Both the position numbers and the translations under genes were made by a program. Source: Ornatilinea apprima (lineage in GTDB: Bacteria; Chloroflexota; Anaerolineae; Anaerolineales; Anaerolineaceae). Taken from it: a DNA stretch of 64,000 nt. Below, piece after piece: positions 57,617-64,000 of the stretch; within the stretch, counting starts at the first letter, position 1; every line of letters begins with the position of its first letter. The notes beneath the pieces are model-generated. The model was given only the letters and a program-made list of their open reading frames with translations. It did no database searches and was not told where the DNA came from. The stretch covers positions 1 to 64,000 of the forward strand of contig NZ_LGCL01000004.1 in the NCBI RefSeq assembly GCF_001306115.1. Reading direction: 5' to 3'.

Positions 57617-58744
57617 TTAGCCCAGGTGCATGGGCATGATCACATGGGTAAAGTCTTCGCTGCCTACCGCTTTGATCACGCCGGGGGTGTTGTTGGCGTT
57701 GGTCTCCAGCGCCACGCTGGGCGATTTGATCACGTCCAGCACCTCGCGCAGATAGCGCACGTTGAAGGCGATCACCAGCCCGCCGCCGGTGATGTTGGCA
57801 TCCACCATTACCTCGCTGTTGCCGGTCTCTTCCGACTGCGCGGAAACTTCCACGCTGCCGGGGCCTTCTTCGCCGTTCTGGATGTTGAGGCGCACCACAT
57901 AGTTGCCCTCGCGGGCGATAATCTCGGCCTGCTTGCAGGCCTTCTGGAAGGCGGCGGTGGCCATGATAGTGGAGGTTTTGGACGAGCGCGGAATGATGGC
58001 CTTGTAGTCGGGGAAGTTGCCTTCAATCAACTGCGAGACCAGTTCAATATCGTCAAAATGGAAGAGCACCTGCCCGCGTCCGGGCGGCACCACCATGGTT
58101 ACCTTTTCATCGGTGTCGCTGGCGATGCGCGCCAGCTCGCTGAGCGCGCGCGCCGGGATGATGGCCGAGACCGGCCGTTCGCTGGGGGTGGAAAGGCGCG
58201 CCTTGCGCACCGAAATGCGGAAGCCATCGGTGGCGGCCATCGAGATCTCATGGTCAGAGACGGTCAGGTTCACGCCCTGCAGCACCGGGCGGGCTTCATC
58301 GGTGGAGGCGGCAAACACCACCTGCTGGATCATCTCTTTGAAGTCGGCCACGTTTAGCTCTGTGCCCGCGCTCAAATCGGGAACCGGCATGGGCGGGAAT
58401 TCCTGCGCGTCAATGCCCTTGATATCGGTGTTGGATGAAGCGCAGCGAACGTTGAGCGTTTGGGTCTTTTCATTCAGGTCGAGCAGAACCGTCTCGTTGG
58501 GCAGGGTGTTGATCAGGTCGCTGAAGGTGCGCGAGGGAACTGTAACGGCGCCCTCTTCGCTGATCTGCGCGCCAATCCAGCAAGAGATACCCAATTCCAG
58601 ATTGGTGGCAGACAGGCGTAATCGCCCTTCGTCGGTAGCGACCAGAATATTGGAAAGCACAGGTAAAGTGCTGCGCGGCGAAACAGCGCGAGATACCACA
58701 CTCAGACCGTGTGCCAGTTGTTGTTGTGAGACAGATACTTTCAT
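57617..58744 (-). CDS. dnaN: DNA polymerase III beta sliding clamp
   Basis: A 375-residue protein of normal length with three clamp subdomains. Family features are SVVSRAVSPRSTLPVLSNILV (about residues 15-35), LDLNEKTQTLNVRC, AATDGFRISVRKA, ISAIIPARALSEL, LIEGNFPDYKAIIP and the end HVIMPMHL. It forms the ring that tethers polymerase III to DNA. It is monocistronic here, with GGAAGAGG upstream of the ATG. dnaA and recF are not adjacent; the DnaA-box array lies 15 kb away. Confidence 0.96.
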   Translation of the reverse strand: MKVSVSQQQLAHGLSVVSRAVSPRSTLPVLSNILVATDEGRLRLSATNLELGISCWIGAQISEEGAVTVPSRTFSDLINTLPNETVLLDLNEKTQTLNVRCASSNTDIKGIDAQEFPPMPVPDLSAGTELNVADFKEMIQQVVFAASTDEARPVLQGVNLTVSDHEISMAATDGFRISVRKARLSTPSERPVSAIIPARALSELARIASDTDEKVTMVVPPGRGQVLFHFDDIELVSQLIEGNFPDYKAIIPRSSKTSTIMATAAFQKACKQAEIIAREGNYVVRLNIQNGEEGPGSVEVSAQSEETGNSEVMVDANITGGGLVIAFNVRYLREVLDVIKSPSVALETNANNTPGVIKAVGSEDFTHVIMPMHLG

Positions 58745-58916
58745 GATTCGCGGCCCTCTTCCTGAACTTTTTTTGTTAAACCAGTATATACCGGAATATT
58801 CCTGATTACCACATTATTATAAACCAAATGAAAGCAAGATTCTCGCGTGAATAGAAATGGGTTCGCGCGCCGGGGCGCAAATTCACTCACCCGAAATCAT
58901 AGGTGGAAAGCCACGC

Positions 58917-59122
58917 GCAGGGTGGGAGCAGGGCGATCCAACGATATGGTTTCCGCAAATTGGCAAGCTCGCCCATAACCCACCGTTGATCATCAACGAT
59001 CTTAAGTGACGTTCTTTGGTTTTCTGCCTGATGAAACGTTTCAATGCTCCGATTGGTGGGTTTCGGGCGGTTTGAAGCAGTAATGAAAGCATACCTTAAG
59101 GCCGCCCTTCACCCACCCTACC
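58917..59122. repeat. Type 1 repeat with complete inverted ends
   Basis: Begins AGGGTGGGAGCAGGG and ends CACCCACCCTA, so the ends are inverted copies of each other (MITE-like). It contains ACGATATGGTTTCCGCAAAT, TTGATCATCAACGATCTT and the TGGGTTTCGGGCGG core. It is a slightly different branch from the other type 1 copies. Confidence 0.75.
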
Positions 59123-59146
59123 TTCGATCGAATTCATTGCCGATTA

Positions 59147-59300
59147 GTAGAGTGGGTGCAGAGCGATTCAACGATATGGTTTCCGCAAATTTACAAGCCC
59201 GCCCGTAGCCCACCATTGATCATCAACGATCTTCAGAGACATTTTTTACTTTTCCGCCTGCTGAAACGCTTCAATGTTCTCTACCCCTGCAGGTTTCGCA
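59147..59300. repeat. Second, tandem copy of the same type 1 branch
   Basis: Repeats the first ~130 bases of the preceding element in the same direction (AGAGTGGGTGCAGAGCGATT, CAACGATATGGTTTCCGCAA, TTGATCATCAACGATCTT) with about 10-15% differences and a degraded right end. Confidence 0.75.
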
Positions 59301-59324
59301 TTTCAAATCAATTAAGGCTTGTGA

Positions 59325-60668
59325 CTACTTTTTTCCATTCTTCTGGGCATACATCTGCTTATCCGCCTGCTTCAGGCCGTCATAAAAATGGTTAATATCT
59401 TTAATCTCAACCATTCCGTAGGAGATTTCAATTGGAAACTCGAAGGAATGGTCTTGCGCAAGCTGCTGCTCAATCCGCGACATAATGTCCTTGACCCAGG
59501 TGCGATCAATATCCTGGAAAATAATCAAGAACTCATCGCCGCCATAGCGCACCAGCAGATCATCTTTGCGAATGCAGCGATGCACCGTTTTGGACAGGGT
59601 AATCAGAACTTCATCGCCGGTTTTATGCCCGTAGGTATCATTGATATCTTTGAACATATCAATATCCAGCAATACCACGGTCAAAGCCTTTTTATAGCCC
59701 GTCTTTGCCTGTCTTTCCAGCCAGTGCTCCAGTGAGAGCCGCGAATAGCTGCCGGTGAGCGTATCGTGGTAGGCAAAAGCACGGAACTCTTCCTTGCTCT
59801 TTTCTACCTGGTTGATCATCAAATTGGCGTACTGAAGAATCCCTCGCCGGGCAAGCAGAAACAGCAGCATCTGACCCAGCAAATAGATCACCAAAAAGAA
59901 ACCGATTCCCTGGCGGGTGGGGCCGACGATCTGTTTCAAAGGCGTTTGGACGCTCAGATAATGTTGGGAATCTGGCAGACATTCAAGGTAGTAAAGATTG
60001 CCCTCCTCTTTGACCACGCGGTAATCTTTTCCACTGCGCAGCACCGGTAGATTCAAGAAGGGCGATAAATCCGCTTCAGAAATGATCGAAACCTGAATTT
60101 CAGCGTTATTAAGCTGCTCAAGAATGGGATCAAGGGAATAGATCAGCACATCTTTGCCAAGGCACTGGTTTTCTTTCTTGACTTCCGACGATACCACCAC
60201 GTAATGCTGACCGGCCTGGTTCAATACCGCAAATTCCGGAATATCATCCAGAAAAACAAATTCATCATCCACCGTTGGGCTGGCATCGGCTGCGCGATAC
60301 GCTGCCAGAATTTTTCCCTCCACCACCCGGTAGGCGTATGCCAGGTTTTCCAATACGCGCACGCCTTCAACATATTTGGGCTGGGTGGATGCTTGCAGAT
60401 CTTCCCAGGAAAGTTCCTGCTGGTGATATTCGGCCAGCTGGTCGCGAATCACCGAGCGGCTGGATACACTCTGCGCGCCTTCCGTGTTTTTTTCCAGAAA
60501 CAGGTGAAACGATAGTGAGCGGGATTGGGCGGTCAGCACCCAATTGGAGACCAGCGTGTCTTCCAACTGCATCTCCAACGGCAAGAAGACCACCAGAATG
60601 GTCAGCAAAACGACCCCAATAAAGAACAGAAGGGTTAATAAGCGGGTTTTCTTGAGCAGATCGTGCAT
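59325..60668 (-). CDS. Membrane-bound diguanylate cyclase
   Basis: A 447-residue protein. It has an N-terminal membrane segment (about 10-32), an outer sensor region to about residue 255 (CHASE/Cache-like in prediction), a second segment (about 258-280), then a GGDEF domain. The active site is GGDEF at 376-380 and the inhibitory I-site RKDD at 367-370, exactly five residues before it. DIDMFKDINDTYGHKTGDEV is the metal/nucleotide motif. It should make c-di-GMP from two GTP under product inhibition. No EAL or PilZ partner is nearby. Confidence 0.93.
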   Translation of the reverse strand: MHDLLKKTRLLTLLFFIGVVLLTILVVFLPLEMQLEDTLVSNWVLTAQSRSLSFHLFLEKNTEGAQSVSSRSVIRDQLAEYHQQELSWEDLQASTQPKYVEGVRVLENLAYAYRVVEGKILAAYRAADASPTVDDEFVFLDDIPEFAVLNQAGQHYVVVSSEVKKENQCLGKDVLIYSLDPILEQLNNAEIQVSIISEADLSPFLNLPVLRSGKDYRVVKEEGNLYYLECLPDSQHYLSVQTPLKQIVGPTRQGIGFFLVIYLLGQMLLFLLARRGILQYANLMINQVEKSKEEFRAFAYHDTLTGSYSRLSLEHWLERQAKTGYKKALTVVLLDIDMFKDINDTYGHKTGDEVLITLSKTVHRCIRKDDLLVRYGGDEFLIIFQDIDRTWVKDIMSRIEQQLAQDHSFEFPIEISYGMVEIKDINHFYDGLKQADKQMYAQKNGKK

Positions 60669-60842
60669 GATAATAGGATCAGCCGCGTTGAGAATTCAAT
60701 CAATTTATAATAAGGAGCCACTGGCGCGCCATGTTTAACACTATATATTTTATTGGTTTATTTCAATATTAATTTTGGGTAAATTCCTCACGAAATTCGG
60801 GTAAATTTGGGGCGGTATCTGCCTTCACCCTGACGCAAGTTG
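60669..60842. other. Upstream region of the diguanylate cyclase gene
   Basis: AT-rich stretch that should hold the promoter of the diguanylate cyclase gene. No clear -35/-10 pair was fixed and no gene is seen. Confidence 0.35.
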
Positions 60843-61194
60843 GAGCTCAATAGTGAGATGGTTTTGCCTTAATGCCAATTGACCCGCCCTACAAGAGAAA
60901 CCTCATTCTTCGGTAGGGGCGGACGGCCGTCCGCCCGAAAATTACCGGCATTGAGCAGCGGTAGGGTGGGAGCAGGGCGGGGCAGCCCATTCAAAGGTAA
61001 ACCGGCGTAACCACCCGCCCGAATCCCACCATTAAGCTAACGGCGGGTTTCGGTCGGTTTGAGATTGATTTACCTCAAAACAGATATTCCGCCCTTCACC
61101 CGCCCTACGGGAGAATCCCGTTGGATGGGCAAAACAAACCACCCTCCCTAAAATGCGTTTTCCAGCATTTTGGGGAGGGCTTGGGGTGGGGTCC
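60843..61194. repeat. Composite intergenic repeat cluster (types 1, 4, 1 and 3)
   Basis: A type 1 tail (60843-60895), a type 4 palindrome (60917-60936, half GGGCGGACGG), a nearly complete type 1 unit (60938-61110) very close to 22637-22820, and a type 3 unit (61141-61194) ending GGAGGGCTTGGGGTGGGG. This is the same order as the cluster at 22621-22887. Confidence 0.82.
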
Positions 61195-61298
61195 AAAATA
61201 GGCAGCCGCCGGGCTGGAGAGGCAAATTTCTTCATTATCCCCCGATTCCTATCAATGATACAATTAACCCAACTCTTACTCCTCAGGCTCAAACCATC

Positions 61299-62393
61299 AT
61301 GTCCGAACAACCACCCTCCAGCGCGCTGCCACTCAACCAGGTCATCCTGGGGGATTGCCGCCAGGTGCTTGCCACCCTGCCCAAAAATTCGGTTGACCTG
61401 ATCTTTGCTGACCCGCCCTATAACCTGCAACTGCGCGGTGAGCTGCACCGTCCTGACCTCTCGCGCGTGGATCGGGTGGATGACGAGTGGGACCAGTTTG
61501 AAGGCTTTGACACCTACGATCAGTTCACCGAGGAGTGGCTTTCTGCCTGCCGCAGAGTGCTCAAACCCGGCGGCACGCTGTGGGTCATCGGCACCTACCA
61601 CAACATCTACCGCGTGGGCGGCATTCTGCAAAACCTGGGCTTCTGGATTCTCAACGACATCGTTTGGGTCAAAACCAACCCCATGCCCAACTTCCGCGGG
61701 GTGCGCTTCACCAATGCGCACGAGACGCTCATCTGGGCGGTAAAAGACCGCCGCGCGAAATACACCTTTAACTACCACGCCATGAAGTCACTCAACGACG
61801 GGCTGCAAATGCGCTCGGACTGGCACCTGCCCATCTGCACCGGGCGCAAGCGCCTGCGCGTGAACGGCGAAAAAGCCCATTCCACCCAAAAGCCTGAATC
61901 GCTGCTCTACCGCGTGCTGCTGGCCGCCAGCAACCCCGGCGATGTGATTCTGGACCCCTTCTTCGGCACCGGTACCAGCGGAGCGGTGGCCCAGCAGCTT
62001 GGCCGCCAGTGGATTGGCATTGAGCGCGACCCTCAGTATGTGGAAATCGCCCGCCAGCGCATCGCCAGCCTGCCTGCCGCCCCCGACGAAACCGCCCTGC
62101 GCGCCACCCCCAACCCGCGCCGCCAGCCGCGCATTGCTTTCGGCACGCTGCTGGAGGCCGGTCTGCTGCGGCCCGGCCAAACCTTATACTTCGGCGCGGA
62201 AGGCAGCCGCTCGGCCCAAATTTCCGCCGACGCCAGTTTAGAATATAATGGTCAGCGCGGCTCGATCCATCAGATCGCCCGCGCCATCCAACCTGGCCCG
62301 CGCAATGGCTGGCTGTGCTGGTTTTATGAAGACCCCCACACCGGCCAGCGCCGCCCGATTGACCACCTGAGACAGTTTATTCGTAACGCATAA
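61299..62393 (+). CDS. CcrM-like adenine DNA methyltransferase with C-terminal RAMA-type domain
   Basis: A 364-residue beta-class N6-adenine methyltransferase. The catalytic motif ADPPYNLQL lies near residue 37, and the SAM-binding motif DPFFGTGTSGAVA near 215. The target-recognition part (DRVDDEWDQFEGFDTYDQF, RKRLRVNGEKAHSTQKPESLLYRVLL) is as in CcrM/HinfI. The last ~90 residues (FGTLLEAGLLRPGQTLYF to DHLRQFI) match the RAMA-like domain of CcrM. By family it should recognise GANTC, which is inference. No restriction enzyme is adjacent, so it is a solitary methylase. The ATG at 61299 has no clear ribosome site; the open upstream codons lie in repeat DNA. Confidence 0.88.
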   Translation: MSEQPPSSALPLNQVILGDCRQVLATLPKNSVDLIFADPPYNLQLRGELHRPDLSRVDRVDDEWDQFEGFDTYDQFTEEWLSACRRVLKPGGTLWVIGTYHNIYRVGGILQNLGFWILNDIVWVKTNPMPNFRGVRFTNAHETLIWAVKDRRAKYTFNYHAMKSLNDGLQMRSDWHLPICTGRKRLRVNGEKAHSTQKPESLLYRVLLAASNPGDVILDPFFGTGTSGAVAQQLGRQWIGIERDPQYVEIARQRIASLPAAPDETALRATPNPRRQPRIAFGTLLEAGLLRPGQTLYFGAEGSRSAQISADASLEYNGQRGSIHQIARAIQPGPRNGWLCWFYEDPHTGQRRPIDHLRQFIRNA

Positions 62394-62412
62394 GGATTGA
62401 TTTGGAGACCCC

Positions 62413-64000
62413 ATGAGCAAAATCCAAGCTTACCCTCAAACCGAATGGAGCCTGGCCGACCTGTTCCCCGCGGCCGGCAGCCCCGAATTGGAAGCCGCCT
62501 TTACCCAACTCGACAGCCTGACCGCCGAATTTGAGAAAATCCGCGAGCAGTTCGTTCCCGAAATTTCGGCTGAGATGTTCTTATCCACCATCAAGAAGAT
62601 GGAAGAGATCAACCGCCTGGCCGCGCGCCTGGGCAGCTTCAGCGGGCTGTGGTACTCGGAAGACACACAAAACCAGGCAGCCCAGTCTTTGGAAGCCAAA
62701 GTGGACCAGTTCCTGGCCGGGCTGAGCAACCGCATGCTCTTCTTCAGCCTGTGGTGGAAAGATCTGGACGACGCGAATGCCCAGCGCCTGCTGGATGCCA
62801 GCGGCGACTACCGCTACTGGCTGGTGCAGATGCGTTCATTCAAACCCTTCACCCTCACCGAGCCGGAAGAAAAGATCATCAACATTAAAGACGTAACCGG
62901 CGCCAGCGCGCTGAACATGATCTACTCCACCATCACCAACCGCTATACCTTCAAGCTGGAAGTGGACGGCGAGGTGAAAGAGCTTTCGCGCGGCGAGCTG
63001 ATGGTTTACGCCCGCCACCACGACCCCGATCTGCGCGCGCGCGCCTACCAGGAGTTGTACCGCGTCTACGGTGAAGACGCGCCCATTCTCGGCCAGATCT
63101 ACCAGAACCTGGTGCGCGACTGGCGCAACGAGAATGTGGATCTGCGCGGTTTTGCCAACCCAATGGCCACCCGCAACCTGGCCAACGACATCCCCGATGA
63201 GGTAGTGAACACCCTGCTGGATGTCTGCCAGAAGAACGCCCCGGTCTTCCAGCGCTTTTTCAAGCTCAAAGCGCGTTGGCTGGGCGTGGAGCGCCTGCGT
63301 CGCTACGACGTCTACGCCCCGGTAGCCGTCTCGGATAAGCATTATGGGTTTGAGCAGGCCGCCGATATGGTGCTGTCGTCCTTCAACGAGTTCCACCCCC
63401 GGTTTGGTTCGCTGGCTGAGCGCGTCTTTGCCGACAAGCACCTGCACAGCACCATTCAAAAAGGCAAGCGCAGCGGCGCGTTCTGCGCCTATGTGGTACC
63501 CGAGATGACCCCCTACGTGCTGGTCAACTATCAGGGGCGCACCGACGATGTTTCCACCCTGGCACATGAGCTGGGGCATGCCATTCACAACATGCTCTCG
63601 GCGCACCACAGCATTTTCACCGCCCACGCCTGCCTGCCCCTGGCCGAGACCGCCTCAACCTTCGGCGAGATGATGCTGGTTGACCGCCTGCTGGCCGAAG
63701 AGACCGACGAGGCCGTGCGCCGCGATCTGCTCTTTGCCCAGGTGGACGACAACTACGCCACCATTCTGCGCCAGGCTTACTTTGCCCTCTTCGAGCGCAA
63801 AGCGCACGAGATGATCAAGAACGGCGCCTCGGTGGATGAACTGGCCGACGCCTACCTCAAGAACCTGCGCGAGCAGTTTGGCGACGCGGTAGAGATCAAC
63901 GACGAGTTCCGCTGGGAGTGGGTTTCCATCCCGCACATTTACCACACCCCGTTCTATGTCTACGCCTATACCTTCGGGCAGCTGCTGGTGCTCTCGCTCT
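62413..64000 (+). CDS. pepF: Oligoendopeptidase F (M3B), cut by the window edge
   Basis: The first 529 residues of an M3-family metallopeptidase, open to the right edge. The zinc site HELGH is at 385-389, and the third ligand Glu lies in AETASTFGEMM about 26 residues later. The N-terminus has the PepF helical domain (SLADLFPA, SLWWKDLDD, YRYWLVQMRSFKPFTLTEPEEKI). It cleaves short peptides in the cytoplasm. GGAG precedes the ATG 19 bases after the methyltransferase stop, so the two genes are likely co-transcribed. Confidence 0.93.
   Translation, partial: MSKIQAYPQTEWSLADLFPAAGSPELEAAFTQLDSLTAEFEKIREQFVPEISAEMFLSTIKKMEEINRLAARLGSFSGLWYSEDTQNQAAQSLEAKVDQFLAGLSNRMLFFSLWWKDLDDANAQRLLDASGDYRYWLVQMRSFKPFTLTEPEEKIINIKDVTGASALNMIYSTITNRYTFKLEVDGEVKELSRGELMVYARHHDPDLRARAYQELYRVYGEDAPILGQIYQNLVRDWRNENVDLRGFANPMATRNLANDIPDEVVNTLLDVCQKNAPVFQRFFKLKARWLGVERLRRYDVYAPVAVSDKHYGFEQAADMVLSSFNEFHPRFGSLAERVFADKHLHSTIQKGKRSGAFCAYVVPEMTPYVLVNYQGRTDDVSTLAHELGHAIHNMLSAHHSIFTAHACLPLAETASTFGEMMLVDRLLAEETDEAVRRDLLFAQVDDNYATILRQAYFALFERKAHEMIKNGASVDELADAYLKNLREQFGDAVEINDEFRWEWVSIPHIYHTPFYVYAYTFGQLLVLSL

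Overview
This 64-kb window looks like chromosomal DNA of a Chloroflexota bacterium, most likely class Anaerolineae. That placement is an inference. It rests on GC-rich coding sequence, a very large secreted protein built of Ig-like DUF11/DUF7507-type repeats that ends in LPLTG plus a sortase domain (a layout I recall as common in Anaerolineae), PadR/DUF2812 and MerR regulators, and a nucleoside-type BMP ABC transporter. No phage, plasmid or CRISPR module is present. Mobile DNA is limited to an IS3-family end at the left edge and a large set of short intergenic repeats.

Layout. 1-16.6 kb is mostly minus strand: an IS3 end, ychF, tRNA-Leu on the plus strand, a GT2 glycosyltransferase, a cyclophilin, several small DUF proteins, a phosphatase, two GNAT acetyltransferases around an MscL with a zinc-ribbon tail, a tocopherol-cyclase-like gene broken by one stop codon, an MFS transporter, AIM24, an inositol-monophosphatase-like enzyme, a response regulator, an MFS-hutI-HD operon, and an Rrf2 regulator. 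16.9-27.1 kb is plus strand: thioesterase, M42 peptidase, a membrane protein, clpC, a SPOUT methyltransferase fused to a winged helix, a GrpB-GNAT fusion, a GNAT and an alpha/beta hydrolase. 27.1-32.0 kb holds tRNA-Asn with three degenerate partial copies beside it, rsgA with an RNHCP gene, a possible small RNA, a PadR-DUF2812 operon and a double-MerR regulator. 32.4-36.5 kb is a glycan locus (GT2, membrane GT-C-like protein, galE). 37.3-42.2 kb is a BMP-type ABC transporter operon.

42.23-42.88 kb is gene-free and packed with TGTGGATAA (TTATCCACA) DnaA boxes, seven of them perfect. It is the best oriC candidate in the window. It is followed by holA, a DUF6391 gene, an ACT / AIR-synthase / tyrosine-phosphatase operon, the 2682-residue sortase-fused surface protein, a lone PEP/pyruvate-binding-domain protein, dnaN, a diguanylate cyclase, a CcrM-like solitary DNA methyltransferase and the start of pepF.

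Intergenic regions are repeatedly invaded by a mosaic of related short elements: TAGGGTGGG-ended MITE-like units with a GGCGGGTTTCGGG core, a GTAGGTCGGCTTG unit, a CCCTCCCTAAAATGC hairpin unit and a perfect palindrome with half-site GGGGCGGATGG. Replication functions (oriC candidate, holA, dnaN, CcrM-like methylase) cluster between 42 and 62 kb. The rest is housekeeping and envelope functions.
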